Shown: positions 34,490-47,200, counted from the stretch's first letter. The stretch is DNA of 64,000 nt from Phoenix dactylifera (GCF_009389715.1 NC_052393.1:2976001-3040000), one strand, 5' to 3'. Numbers and translations are program-made. The notes: a model not told the origin generated them from the letters alone.

Positions 34490-35240
34490 TTGCCACCTTT
34501 TTTATTTATTTTTCTTTTCTCGACTCCAACCCCGTTCCATCCCCCAATCTATCCCCATGCCGGCCGCCTCCTCCAACCCCTGTTCCATCCCTCGATCCGT
34601 CCTAGTGTGGGTAACCTCCCCACGCTGCCCGCCTTCCCGCGCCGCCCGCCTCCCTGCCGGCACTGGCTTCTCATCGGTTCTCGTCCCCCATCCGTGAACT
34701 ACTCCTCCTCTTTGCCGCCTTCCAGCGCCGCCCGCCTCCCGGCCACCACCCGCCTCTCCCCCATCGCCCACCTGCCCCATGCTGCCTGGATTTACGTCGA
34801 TTCTCCTCCATCCACATCCACGCCTTCGCCTTCTCACCTCCTCTGCTCGCATTTCCGCCGCCGCCCGCCACCCCGCCGAATATGGAGGGGGAGACGCGTT
34901 GGTTCCGTCGGCAGAGCATGAAAAAGCTCCAAAAGAAGTTCCTAATTATTATGGCACCAGCTATTCGTGCCAACTGAAAGAGCTCTGGAGTTCTACAAAA
35001 TTACCTGCACCAGCCACGCACACGACTGGCTTCGGGCGGTCGCCGGCAGACGAATCTCGACCATCCTTACTGAATCAGAAGGCAGCATTTTTTTCATGCG
35101 GGCGGTCCCTCTACGTCCTCTCTCCTCTTCCTCCACGTTTATCATCATGGTTAAATAACGTTTCTACCCTTGGGGGCACCGTAGCAAATCCTTTACCACC
35201 ATATGCAAATGGCTTAACAAATGAAGGTTTTTGACAGAAT
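34490..35240. other. GC-rich island without a recognisable gene
   Basis: Strikingly C-rich (CCGCCCGCC and CCCCATCC words) among AT-rich neighbours, with long proline/serine-rich or arginine/glycine-rich frames on both strands. Such frames are expected from the base composition alone. No protein motif, TATA box or splice pattern could be supported. It could be a decayed first exon or a transposon carrying GC-rich sequence. Confidence 0.4.
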
Positions 35241-36212
35241 GCCACCGGGGAGGTCGATTCAGATGCCACGATTTTTTTTGGACGGTGATACAAAATTATA
35301 GCACAGTCCAATAATATTGCACCGGTGCTCGGTAAACACTCTGGCATCAGGGACCCTCCCTCCACTGGAGATCACCAGCTCTCCTAGTGAGATGACAAAG
35401 CTAAGAGCCCTTCATTAGTGAATCTTGAGTATGGATGTTGAGGTGAATGAGTTGCAAGCACGTAAGGTGTTGTGATGGAGATAAATACATATAATGATAT
35501 ATTATATGTGAGGGGAAACCAATTGAGGTGCTTTAAAGCCCTAGAAGCTACCAAGGGATTGCTTTGATGAGGAGGAGATCATGAGGAAAGCAAGTAGAAG
35601 GGAAGCCTGTTGTGCACTGAGAAAAGCAGGGAGTAGAGGAAAATATGCTCGAAGAACTTGAGAGCAGAGAAAACAGACCGCGAAGATGTTTGGAAAGAAA
35701 TATCACCACATGACACTAAGAGTGTTCTACAGCCACCTCGTTCGTGGCTTCTGACTTGTTTCTTCCTCCCCTTCTCTCCCATGTACAGCCGTTTCTTAAT
35801 TAACAGCTGTTGTAACTATTAGTTTATTTGCTTAATAAATCCAGGGGAATTGTCTCACTTCCTCCAGTTTCACTCATAAAAAAAAAACGAAGAGGAGGAT
35901 CGAGATCTTATAGCTGAACAGAGAGTTCAAGACAGCAGGGTTGCATTTCATTTACCCACACAATGAAAATAATTTAGAAAACAAGTAAAATGAAAGAATG
36001 AAAGGTTTGTTATTCAGCAAGCAACCAGATAGAAACAATTACATGGATATGATGAGAAGGAAGCAAAGTATATCAATTGGTACGCTTCCACTCTTACCAA
36101 CATTGACCACTCGTGAAGAATGACAAGCTACCAAACATACTCTCCAATTAAACGAACAGGAAATCAAAAGAGAACACAGAAAGATGCAAACAACTTCAGA
36201 GGCTCAAGTAAA

Positions 36213-36824
36213 TCAACCCATGGCGGCAGCTGAAACAAGCTTATCAATGGTTAGAGCATCGGTCTTAAAGGACTTCGCCAGCACATCTTTGTCAATGCCG
36301 CTGCCAAACAAAGTTTTCGGGAGAGAGACTGTGCCGGCATTAGCACTGCCGAATGCCGACAAGGCAACAGCTGGGTATCTGGAGTCCTTGTTAACTTGGA
36401 AGTGCACCAGGCCCTTAGGGAACACAAACAAGTCACCAGTCCGCAGCGCCTGAGTGAAGAGCGTGTTGTTGGAGTCCACAAGCCCGACCTCGAGCCATCC
36501 TTGCACGACGAGGAGAAGCTCTGCCGAGCGAGGGTGGGTGTGGGGTGCATTGATGCCTCCAGGTGCAAACTGCAGCGCAGCATACGAGACGCTCAGCCCC
36601 ATGAGTGCTGGGAACTCTCCCTGGCTCGCCTTGGTCACCTTAAATGGTGCATCTCTGGGAGCACCCCGCAAGGCCTGCTTGAGCCCTTTAAAGGTGAAGA
36701 ACTCGGCATCTGGAGTGACTCCATCCGTAACTATAAAATCTGATGTGATGTCAGGGTCTGCAGCGTCTGTGCCGAGGAGGGTTGCAAGAACTATGGCAAG
36801 AGATACCCATGCATTGGAAGCCAT
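36213..36824 (-). CDS. Germin-like protein 3 of the array (unit C)
   Basis: Intronless, 203 aa, manganese ligands and cupin boxes intact. It is the most diverged signal-peptide/N-terminal region of the four: WVSLAIV, GTDAADPD with an Asp at the end of the signal peptide, FIVTDG and DAEFF. It also has LMGLSVS in place of LMGQSVS and TQALRTGD in place of TQVLRTGD. The patch after box 2 (FQVNKDSRYP) is shared with copy 1. The Asp just before the predicted cleavage site (GTDA instead of GTHA) might alter signal peptidase use, though Ala at -1 is kept. A TATATATA box lies 65 nt upstream. Confidence 0.93.
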   Translation of the reverse strand: MASNAWVSLAIVLATLLGTDAADPDITSDFIVTDGVTPDAEFFTFKGLKQALRGAPRDAPFKVTKASQGEFPALMGLSVSYAALQFAPGGINAPHTHPRSAELLLVVQGWLEVGLVDSNNTLFTQALRTGDLFVFPKGLVHFQVNKDSRYPAVALSAFGSANAGTVSLPKTLFGSGIDKDVLAKSFKTDALTIDKLVSAAAMG

Positions 36825-36888
36825 ATTTTTTGGAGAGGTTGCTAGGAGAATGGTGCTTTGTTTGGTTGGAGAAAGCGTTTACAAGGGG

Positions 36889-36896
36889 TATATATA
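36889..36896 (-). promoter_or_regulatory. TATA box of germin-like gene C
   Basis: TATATATA on the minus strand, at the same relative position as in gene A. Confidence 0.65.
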
Positions 36897-37413
36897 GGTA
36901 TGCAAGGAGTACCTTAAGGGAGAATTGTTCAAGAGCTGGGAGCTGGCTTTTACGCGTCCGATACAAGAGTTGAATGCCGGCCTAGAGGCAGTGCTTATTA
37001 TTGCCTTATTTTTAGTACACGGCGCCATAGCTTACAGCCAAGCATTTTTGTGCTATTCTGAATTTTGTAGTATTCTGAATTGCCTTGTCGTTGTTGTTTG
37101 ATCCGGAAGTAGTCCTTTTAGAGGGCCTCCATAAGTTACAGTTTATATTGGTTGGTCCTGGTCAAAGTAATGCAACTCAGGTGAAATGCTTGGTGATTTA
37201 CCAATCAACCATGTTCTGGTTGTGGATACGAAACTTTTGCTACTGTTGAACATGTACGAGTGGCGATCTTCGGTCTATATACCAGCTAATCTTCTGTTCG
37301 ATCAACAGAAGGGTCCATTAGCAAAATGTTTAACCTTGGATGTCCAACACGGTTTCAGGATGAAGTCCACAATGAAGTGGGCTGATAGCGTGGAAATATT
37401 TCCAAGACCAATG

Positions 37414-37659
37414 CTAGAGGATGGAAAAAATTATCCTCCAGAATTTTGTCCACAGCAATTGAGCGACAGAGTTCAAGTATGAGCAGGATAAATTATTTCC
37501 TTCTATTACTTTTATTTGAGATTTCTTTACCTTTATTTGCACTTTCTCGAAGTCGACAGACAGTGGATCGTCGCTGGTGAAGGGCTTTGGTGAAGGGCCT
37601 GATCTATAATCGTCGGACGATATGCTAGCCACCCCCCCACCATGGCACGTGCTGAGCAA
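37414..37659 (-). pseudogene. Unidentified gene fragment in unit C (diverged copy)
   Basis: Minus-strand translation includes VDFEKVQIKVKKSQIKVIEG and NNLSCSYLNSVAQLL, clearly related to the fragment in unit B (32424-32696). It then diverges after QLL because of a length difference with the unit B sequence. Function unknown. Confidence 0.3.
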
Positions 37660-38480
37660 GTTAAAATTTCATCATTATCAATCTTTATTGAGCAATATAT
37701 ACAGTAGCCTAACTCATGTTCTTGAGTTGACTTGTTAGACTGCCTAGACCCGATCAATCCAAACACTCGAATGTTACTAACTAGTCGACCTCAGTAGAGG
37801 GTCCTGGTCTAATGCTGCTGTGACCATCCATTGCGCTAGACTTAGCCCGACCATCATCGAGTACCCTTGGGCCCTATCATGATAAATCCCTATTATGTTA
37901 CCCATAGCATGGTCTGACTCTTGAGTTGACTAGTTAATTGGCAGAGTGGATCGACCTGGATTGTCGGACGTTGTTATCTAGTCGACCCTATCCATCCTGC
38001 ACCTGACTATTATCAGCTACCAATAGACCCATAATTGATAACCCCTGATCTATTACCTTTTACTTGACTGGATATATGTTTCTTGATCAGATAAATTTGA
38101 TTATGTTGTATTGACTGATTTGAACAATTAGACGTTGTCATCTAGCTGGCCTCGTATATCTTCCTATATGAATGTATTTTTATACTCAGCCTTGGTTTTT
38201 GTATGGGGCTACAGTCATTTGAGCAGAAAGAAATCTAATGAGATCTTATACTCTGGTTCTAAATTGAGAAAGACCTTGACTTTTTATTTATTTAAATTAA
38301 AGGAGAATAGAAAATATGAAAGTTCAAATATTAGAACTCTAAAAATTGGATAATTACTGAATAATTGATTCATTAATATGGCAAGTGGTTGATAAGGGAT
38401 AAGTTGGTATTATATTGATAATAAATTGACTAGACATGTTATGTGTTGTAGTTGCGTTGGATTGCGATAGAGGTAAGAAT

Positions 38481-38586
<106 letters not shown>

Positions 38587-38847
38587 AAATTTGGTTTGGC
38601 ATGTGATGATATATTTTATATAATTTTCAGTACAAATATGTTCGTATAGTTATTATACGTATCATATATTGAGAATATAATTATGTGAACAAAGATACCT
38701 TAAATTTGAGAAAAAATTATTGAATATGTGATAATTGATTTGACAAGAGTAACAGATAAATCAGACGTACAAGATATGATTTGGACTAATCTCGTCATAG
38801 CGCCCATAGGCTGACACATTGAAAGCCTCCACGAGTTTATGCGTGGA

Positions 38848-38965
38848 AAACCACCATATGCTATAATAGGGGTCGGATAGCCACCACAGGCTACAATATA
38901 GGTCGGATAGCTACCACAGGCTATAACATAGGTCAGATAGCCACCACGGGCTATAACATGATACA
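38848..38965. repeat. About 30 bp minisatellite, roughly four units
   Basis: Units of the form GGTCGGATAGCCACCACAGG CTATAACATA repeat with small differences: ACCACCATATGC, GCCACCACAGGC, GCTACCACAGGC, GCCACCACGGGC. The last unit is degenerate. Confidence 0.8.
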
Positions 38966-40279
38966 GTATCAGTCGTGGGCTATATCATGATCTTGGTTAG
39001 TCTAAAGTCGAAGAAGAAAATCAATCAAAAACTTAGAAATCAAGTTTATAAGAAACAAATAACATGACATAAGAAATTATTGTTGAACAATTGATTATAT
39101 ATATATATATATGCTTTTTTGAAACAATAATAATGAGAAATTAAGTGCATGTTGTTTATGAGTTTTCCAACTATTTATACGATATTCATTTATCTCATAT
39201 TATTAATTGATTATTTTCTTATTACTTATGGTATAGTAGTTTGGGATTCTTACTTAGCTGTAAAACTCAAAACCTCTTTTCTCTTTTTCTTTTCCCAGTT
39301 CTAGGTTGCAAGTGATTTGTTTGGCTATAGTTGAGATCACAGGTAGGGAGGATAATTAGATAGAGCATCACATCCCGGATGCTGATTGGATGATTAAATT
39401 TTACAACTGGACTAGTTTTGTTGTTTGTTATTAAGTGAGATCATTTTTTATTACAAATATTGAGGTCGTGATAAATTTTCAGGTTTAGCATATTTTTTAG
39501 GGTAGAGCCTTAGGGTCGGGGCATGACAATACATATAATCATATCTTATATACGCGGGAAAACCAATTTAGGTGCTTTAAAGCCCTAGAAGCTACCAAGG
39601 GATTGCTTTGGTGAGGAGGAGATCATGAGGCAAAGCAAGCATAGGAAAGCAAGCAGAAGGGAAGCCTGTTCTGCAGTAAGAAAAGCAGGGAGTACAGAAA
39701 AATATGCTCGAAGAACTTGAGAGCAGAGAAAACAGACCGCGAAGATGTTTCGAAAGAAATATCACCACATGACGCTAAGAGTGTTCTCTAGACACCTCTT
39801 TCGTGTCTTCTGACTTGTTTCTTCCTCCCCTTCTCTCCCACGTACAGCCTTTTCTTAACAGCTGTTGTAACTATTAGTTTATCCAGTTAATAAATCCAGG
39901 GGAAGTGTCTCACTTCCTCCAGTTTCATTCAACAGAAGAAGAAGAAGAGGAGGAGGAGGAGGAGGAGGAGGAGATCTTATAGATGAACAGAGAGTTCAAG
40001 ACAGTAGGGTTGTATTTCATTTACCCACACAATGAAAATAATTTAGAAAACAAGTAAAATGAAAGAATGAAAGGAATATTATTCAGCAAGCAATCAGATA
40101 GAAAGAATTACATGGACATGATCAGAAGGAAGCAAAGTATATCCATAGGTACGCTTCCACTCTTATCAACATTTGACACTCCTATGAAGAATAACAAGCT
40201 ACCAAACATACTCTCAAAACGAACAGGAAATCAAAACAGGATACAGAAAGATGCAAACAACTTCAGAGGGTCAAGTAAA

Positions 40280-40891
40280 TCAACCCAGGGCGGCAGCTGA
40301 AACAAGCATGTCAATGGTTAGAGCATCAGTCTTGAAGGACTTGGCCAACACATCTTTGTCAATGCCGCTGCCAAACAAAGTCTTCGGGAGAGAGACTGTG
40401 CCGGCATTAGCACTGCCGAATGCCGACAAGGCAACAGCTGGGTATCTGGGGTCTTTGTTCGATTGGAAGTGCACCAGGCCTTTGGGGAACACAAACAGGT
40501 CACCAGTCCGCAGCACCTGAGTGAAGAGCGTGTTGTTGGAGTCTACTAGCCCGACCTCGAGCCATCCTTGCACGACGAGGAGAAGCTCTGCCGAGCGAGG
40601 GTGGGTGTGGGGTGCATTGATGCCTCCAGGTGCAAACTGTAGCGCAGCATACGAGACGCTCTGCCCCATGAGTGCAGGGAACTCTCCCTGGCTCGCCTTG
40701 GTCACCTTAAATGGTGCATCTCTGGGAGCACCCCGCAAGGCCTGATTGAGCCCTTTAAAGGTGAAGAAGTCGGCATCTGGAGTGACTCCATCCGGCACTA
40801 TGAAATCTGATGTGATGTCAGGGTCTGCAGCGTGTGTGCCGAGGAGGGTTGCAAGAACTATGGCAAGAGCTACCCATGCATTGGAAGCCAT
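40280..40891 (-). CDS. Germin-like protein 4 of the array (unit D)
   Basis: Intronless, 203 aa, secreted cupin with complete box 1 (PHTHPRSAE) and box 2 (FPKGLVHFQ) manganese ligands and no cysteine in the mature chain. Copy-specific residues are GLNQALRG (others GLKQALRG), FQSNKDPRYP after box 2, TIDMLVS (others TIDKLVS), and a C-terminus AALG. The NKDPRYP patch is shared with copy 2. Its upstream block belongs to the A/D type, not the B/C type, so coding and flanking histories disagree. The TATA position reads TATACATA. Confidence 0.93.
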   Translation of the reverse strand: MASNAWVALAIVLATLLGTHAADPDITSDFIVPDGVTPDADFFTFKGLNQALRGAPRDAPFKVTKASQGEFPALMGQSVSYAALQFAPGGINAPHTHPRSAELLLVVQGWLEVGLVDSNNTLFTQVLRTGDLFVFPKGLVHFQSNKDPRYPAVALSAFGSANAGTVSLPKTLFGSGIDKDVLAKSFKTDALTIDMLVSAAALG

Positions 40892-40955
40892 ATTTTTTGG
40901 AGAGGTTGCTAGGAGAATGGTGCTTTGTTTGGTTGGAGAAGGCGTTTACATGGGG

Positions 40956-40963
40956 TATGTATA
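40956..40963 (-). promoter_or_regulatory. Altered TATA region of germin-like gene D
   Basis: TATACATA on the minus strand where copies 1 and 3 have TATATATA. Confidence 0.45.
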
Positions 40964-41599
40964 GGTGTGCGAGGAGTACCTTAAGGGAGAATTGTTCAAG
41001 AGCTTGGAGCTGGCATTTACGCGTCCGATACAAGAGTTGCATGCCGGCCTAGAGGCAGTGCTTATTATTGCGTTATTTTACTGCATGGCGCCATTGCTTA
41101 CAGCCAAGCATTTTTGTGCTATTCTGAATTGCCTTGTCGTTGTTGTTTGATCCGGAAGTAGTCCTTTTAGAGGGCCTCCATAAGTTACAGTTTATATTGC
41201 TTGGTCCTGGTCAAAGTATTGCAACTCAGGTGGAATGCTTGGTGATTTACCAATCAACCATGTTCTCGTTGTGGATACGAAACTTTTTCTACTAACGAAG
41301 TTACTTAAACCTGCAGGTCAGAAGCCGATAAAATTTAATTCTGTGGTTGGACAAGCATGTCTGGTTGTAGTGCTTGATGCGGTCAGTCAAAGATTCAGAC
41401 CGGCCGATCAGCAGAAGAGTCCATTAGCAAAATGTTTAACCTTGGATGTTCAACACGGTTTCAGAGACTTGGCCCACAATGAGGCGCGCCGAAGATGCCA
41501 TCTGATTCACTCTATGGTTGGTTCACAATGAGGTGTGTTTTTGCAATGCTGTTTTAGCTGCAGAATCTATCTTGAATCCTGATTGAATTATGAGCACAC

Positions 41600-42099
41600 C
41601 ATGTTGTTTCCTGGTCCATCGCTCCAACTATCGCCCCCCTCTTAATTGTCGAAAAGAATTGTGTATGGATTAAACCTTTCAAGGATTACTATCATTTTCT
41701 ATGTTTGATAGGCAGATTAGAACGTGGGCTTCATATTGAACCTCGCAACCTCTTCTGAAACTGACTCCTAGGGAGTCCAGATGTTTGGGTATGAAGTGTC
41801 TGAAGTTGCTCCCAATCCACTTGCACAACCATATAGGCCCATGCTGAAATCAGAATGGCTGATGTCCACTGCTCTTTTTTTAGGGATATAGGAAGAATTT
41901 GGAATGGTAAATAATACTTCATTTCCTAGTTTTCTGAAAAAGAAAGGAGCTTATCATCTGCAATATTGCAAGCCATGAATCTGCTTCATGAGTACTCAAC
42001 TTATCCAGCAATGCCTTGTTAAATACAGACATCTATTACTAATGGAAGGCTCATTCTTGCCAGCAAAGTAAGTGCTTAATTATGAAGGAACTTCTGGAT
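41600..42099. other. Intergenic stretch before the TRIM, nothing recognised
   Basis: No gene or element is recognisable between unit D and the TRIM. Confidence 0.5.
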
Positions 42100-42104
42100 G
42101 CAAG

Positions 42105-42543
42105 TGTAACAACCCAGGACCTCACCCAAAATGGCTAGCCGGAAGTTATTATTTGGATTCCTTGATCCTATATAAGTACCCAAGATCTACCCAGCGAATA
42201 ACCGATGTGGGACTAAACACACGCCCGCATGGGTCCTCACATACTCCCCCCGTTTAAGCCCTGACGTCCTCGTCAGGCTAAGGGTTCAAATCTATTCAAA
42301 TCTAATCACAAACACCACGATTGGCCCGTGGTCAACCCCAATAGATCCGTGCTGCAGTGTCCCCTAGTCCACATCGGCTATGGGCCGGGTCGGCTCTGAT
42401 ACCATTTGTAACAACCCAGGACCTCACCCAAAATGGCTAGCCGGAAGGTATTATTTGGATTCCTTGATCCTATATAAGTACCCAAGATCTACCCAGCGAA
42501 TAACCGATGTGGGACTAAACACATGCCCGCACAGGTCCTCACA
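42105..42543 (-). mobile_element. TRIM (miniature LTR retrotransposon), 439 bp
   Basis: Two 137 bp terminal repeats (42105-42241 and 42407-42543), about 97% identical, begin TGTAACAACCCAGG and end GGTCCTCACA on the plus strand. The flanking 5 bp duplication is GCAAG (42100-42104 and 42544-42548). On the minus strand the primer-binding site TGGTATCAGAGCC (42392-42404) lies two bases from the inner edge of the right LTR. A purine tract ACGGGGGGAGTA abuts the left LTR. This is a complete TRIM layout with a 165 bp interior and no coding capacity. It looks structurally whole, and the high LTR identity suggests a fairly recent insertion. Confidence 0.95.
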
Positions 42544-42548
42544 GCAAG

Positions 42549-44283
42549 TCTAATCAACGTCCATGTTCTGCTGAGTCTGATTTTTGAAGAGGTTATACGA
42601 GTTTTTGAAGTTTCTCTTCTCCATCCTTGGAAGGAGAAGTTCTTTAGATAGATGTATTGCGTAAAATAAGAAGAAAAGATAACACATCCTTTTAATTCTG
42701 CGAAAAAGAGGCTTAAACCAAGGTGGCTTGTGATCCTTAATCCTACAAATCCCTACAACCATTGAATTAAATAAATTCTAGAAAAGCAGATCATATAAAA
42801 GTTCAGCAAAGGAACTATAGGAGGTGAAACCACTGAATTAGATGATCAAAATAATGGACCACGTCTGGAAGTCATCTTTTTGATGAATGCAAGAGGAGGC
42901 CAAGAGGGAAGTCTGTTTGATGGATTGGAAAGGTTCTGCAAGTCCAACTTGCAACGGATGTCTAGGTGTGATTAATCTCAAATGTCATGCAGTTGTACAA
43001 GTGGTGGTGGACTATATTAGAGGAATAAGGTATTCAGAAAACACTGGTTTCTCAGGACATAATTTTCTTAAAAGAAAATCCTTAAGAGCCCTAGTTGTAG
43101 TGCAGTAACAGATTCTAACACTTGCAGGAAGCTACTCTAGAGAATCTAATAATTTCTAGCTATTATGGAGCAGGCAAATTGGTAAGCTGTTATAAAGATT
43201 GGGAGAAACAGGAAAATCTATCATTCTGGTTTCCAGATCTTTTCTTTTTTATCGTGATTCTTCCAAAGCAGTTTAAGGCAGTATTGGATCAAGAAGAATA
43301 ATTAAGTTCATACAAAAATGAGTCAATATGTTTATTATTTGATAATTTTAATGAGTTAGGGACATCAATCATAATAAATTATAAGAGCCATGATATAGCT
43401 TATGAAGCTGTAAACTTGAAACCTATCAAAGAAGGGACAGCATAGGAGAAGATAGAGATGGCGCAATAGTACTTGGCATTCTGAATTATTTCATTCTACA
43501 GGTTCATCATTGATGGGAGCTAGAGTTAGATAGGCCCAATAGTTGGGATTCGGTGCAGTTTTATCCTGTCTCTTTGAAGATGAAAATATTTATGTGGATT
43601 CTTGTAAAAAAGTTTTTAAAAAAAATCTAACAGCAGAGTTATAGCAATCTTTAACAATACAAGCTGAGATATGAATCTGGACCTCCTGAAGGTTAAGCCC
43701 TTAGGGGTGAGTTGCCAACCATCTGTGCTTACAGTTGTTGGCCTAACGTTGAGGGAGATGAATTGGCTGACTTGTAGAACTTGGCAGTGGGCACTAATAG
43801 GGATAAAATATCCTTCAACTTTCACTCCTATGTCCCTCTGTCTCTTTCTCAGATTTTTATGGCCGCATTTCAAGCAATTTGCTAATGTTAAGCTGGCCAC
43901 AAATCTTTGGTTCTTGTGTTAGCAAAATCCTAGAAGGCTTGGAGTGCAATGATCACGGCGTTTGCATCATTTGGAGGGAGGAAAATAGCATGCATAACTA
44001 GTTACCAGCCATTACTCTCACACAGATTAAGAAATCTAGATCTCAATGCTCAGTTGGACCTGTAGATGAAAACATCCTTTAGTCCAAGCACACAATGATA
44101 TGTAAAAGTCAAGACCACTAACATTAACAACACAGGCTACAACCAGTACTACTTTACTACAGCAGGATCTTTTCCATCATCAATTGCTGAAGATGTGCCT
44201 AAAGCACCAGGTACTTTAGAAGCCAATGAAGCAACCAAGTGTATGTAAAAGAGAGCAGAAGTTTTTCTATCGCCTCCCATGCC
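42549..44283. other. Intergenic stretch, no gene recognised
   Basis: Only short spurious frames between the TRIM and the LRR receptor-like gene. The last part is the likely 3' untranslated region of that gene. Confidence 0.55.
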
Positions 44284-47200
44284 TCATGATTGACGACGGC
44301 AACTGGTTGCTCCTGGTATGACATTCTTCACCATTGACATCTTGTCGATGACCCAATCTACAAAACGGAAGTAATTAATGCTCCATGTTCTGATTGATAT
44401 CACCAAGCATACACTCAAAAGGCCCACTGCAAATCCGATACCGACGCTCATATAAAACCAGTTGTCTTCGAATGCATCATCATCGTCATCATTGTCATTG
44501 CTGTGGGGCACATCGGTTTCAGTTGCCTCGCATTGAACGGTAAGCGGTGATCCACAGAGGAATCGGTTTCCAGTATAGGCTGATGCATCGAATGTCGAAA
44601 GCTGGCCTCCAGATGGAATTCTGCCTGAGAAGTTGTTGTTGGACAAGTTGAGATAGCTCAAGAAGCTAACGGCCGACAAGCTAGAAGGAATGCCTCCTGA
44701 GAAGAGATTGTTCGATAGATCCAAAGATAACAATTCATGCATATCTCCAATTCTGTCTGGAATTTTCCCGCTAAGTTGGTTCCTTGAAAGGTCTAAAACC
44801 AGCAAACCTGCAAGTTTTGTAATTGCTCCAGGGAATTCCCCTGATAGCTTATTTCCAGAGAGATCGATGCTCGTGACAAGTGAAAGAGTCTTGTTGAATA
44901 CTAATTCTTTGTTGTTTAGATGCATTGTGAGGCTCTCTTCATAATAAGTCCCTCTATAACGCCCGTAGAAGAGATATCTATTCACCTTTTGGGATTGAGC
45001 CATGGCTCTGAGGTCTCCAAAGCTGCGAGGAATGGGGCCTTCCAAATCATTTTCTGCAAGATCAAGAACTTGCAAAGAGAGCAAGTTTGAGAGCTTGGAT
45101 GGGATTTCTCCTGCAAGCTTGTTTGATCTCAATCGCAGAATTCTGAGAGCTGGGAAATTCTGTCCAAGCCAAGATGGAATGATACCTTCCAACTTATTGT
45201 TCCCGAGATCAAGAGTTTCCAAACTAGAGCAATTCTGCAAGGATGGAGGGATTATTCCATATAGCATATTGTTGCCAAGGTGCAGTATGTGAAGTTGTTC
45301 CAGGCTCCCAATGGAAGAAGGAATTATTCCATTAAGATGGTTGTGCTCCAGATCAAGAGCTTTCAGATAAGAGCAGTTTTGCAAGCTTGGAGGGATGACA
45401 CCCATTAGGTTGTTCCTCGAAAGGTCAAGCACTTGCAGGCCTTGCATCTTGCCGATCGAAGTGGGAATCTGGCCAGATATATTGTTGTTGGAGAGGGACA
45501 GATAGATCAGATTGGGTTGCACTTCGCCAATGTTCGGTGGGATAATGCCGGAGAACTGATTGTGAGAGAGGTCTAGTAGCTCAACTTCATTTGATAGAAC
45601 AGGTATGGGTCCACTCAAGAGGTTTGATCTCATATCAATATCAGAAAAAGCAGCAATGTTCAGTGGGTTTGGTAGCTGGCCTTCAATCTGATTGAAAGAG
45701 ATGTTGAGAAGAGAGAGGTTGGAACTCAGATCCCAGAACCAGGTTGGTATGTTTCCAGAGATGCTAGAGTTTGAGAGGTCAAGATATTTGAGTTCTTTCT
45801 GGTTTTCAAGCCAAGTGGGAAACTGGGGACCTAGGCGACATGAACCTATGCCCAGATTTCTGACCTGAAATGAAGGAACCCAACCAGAGTTGACATTAAT
45901 TATGAAGGAGTTCGAAGACATGGATAAGATCTTTAGATTACTCAGCGCTGCGAAATGAATTTCTGACAGGGTGCCAGTCAATTGGTTCGAAGAGATATCG
46001 AAGTGGACCAGTTTGGAAAGTTGTCCTAGAGTGGGTGGTAGAGTTCCATTCAGTTCATTTCCTTCAAGGCTCAAGTCAGTAAGAAGTGATAATTTCCCAA
46101 TAGATCGAGGAACAGGACCTCGAAACGAGTTGTAACTGAGATCAAGTACTTGCAGGTTTTCAAGCTCACCTAACCATTCAGGTAAAATCCCTGATAACTT
46201 ATTAACAGCCAGGCGAAAATGAGCTAATCCATGCAGAGGCTTTTGGGAGATGCACTTATTAGTCTTTTCAAGAGAAGCTGGTAGTCCTAGAGTCAGATTG
46301 TTGCCAGATAAATCCAGTGTTTTCAAGTTGCAGAGCTTACCGATGGAGCCTGGGATGCCACCCTCAATGTTGTTGAAGAACAGGTTGAGCTCCGCAAGCA
46401 TTGCGATATTTCCAATAGAAGCAGGAAGATGTCCATACACCCGATTCGAGGCCAAGTTGAGAATCTGAATTTGTCTCCATGTTCCATTGAGTAGTTTCGA
46501 ACAGTCGGCGGTGAGATTGCCGTTCGTTGATAGGTCTAGATGCCTCAAATTGGGAAGATTAGAGAGCTCAACAGGGATCAAGCCATGCAAATTGGTGCTG
46601 CTAATGTCCACATGAATTAATCTGCTAAGGTTCTGAAACCACTCTGGAATTGTTGAATTGAGGCTATTGAATGAAAGGTCAATGACTGAAAGTGAAGTGA
46701 GATTGACAGAAGGAAGGGAGAGAGCAATCCCTGAAAGACTGCAGGCCTTTAAATGCAATTCAGTCAGAGAAGGCAGCCTATTTAGCATATGAATCCATTC
46801 TGGTCCTATAAGTGAAAGGTCAACACCATCCATTGCAAGGTGCACCAGGGAAGAAAGACCAGTTATCCATTGAAAGCTATCAACCATCAAGAGTTGAAAA
46901 TTCGAAGAAAGGTCGAGGTACTGCAGCCTAGATAAATTTCCCAGCCGAGGGGGAATGGTGCCAACAAAGCCTGCATTTGAGAGGTCCAAGTATCTCAAGT
47001 TATTGAGAGAGCCAATGAACTCTGGGATTCGAATGCCTTCGAAGGTGTTGTAGCTCAAATCTAAATGCCTCAAGGACTTGAGTTGAAGCAAAGAAGGATC
47101 TACTCTCCCACTCAGGTTCCAGAAACCATTTCTGCTATTACTCACAGAGCCAAAATCTTTTGGATGTTGATTCTGGAGATCGATGCCAATAACAAATCCA

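Larger units (their letters stand above)
35500..37560 (-). repeat. Germin-like duplication unit C
   Basis: It has the longest shared 3' flank, together with unit D (35500-36200 matches 39540-40250). The upstream flank is B-like, ending in the unidentified fragment. Confidence 0.8.
39540..41560 (-). repeat. Germin-like duplication unit D
   Basis: The 3' flank matches unit C. The upstream flank matches unit A's CCTGCAGGT / GGCCGATCA block and extends into GTGTTTTTGCAATGC, but it lacks the GAACATGTATGAGTGG block present in A, B and C. Confidence 0.8.

Noticed and set aside
34490-34973. Proline/serine-rich 143-codon frame and opposite Arg/Gly-rich frames
   Set aside because: Low-complexity translation of a GC-rich stretch on both strands; no start context, splice pattern or motif.
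38848-38965. CRISPR-like spaced repeats
   Set aside because: Contiguous minisatellite without spacers, in a plant nuclear context.
43616-43922. Overlapping 94- and 83-codon frames on opposite strands
   Set aside because: No recognisable protein on either strand and no gene context.
44690-46468. Plus-strand frames opposite the LRR receptor-like gene
   Set aside because: Repetitive shadow frames produced by the LRR periodicity.
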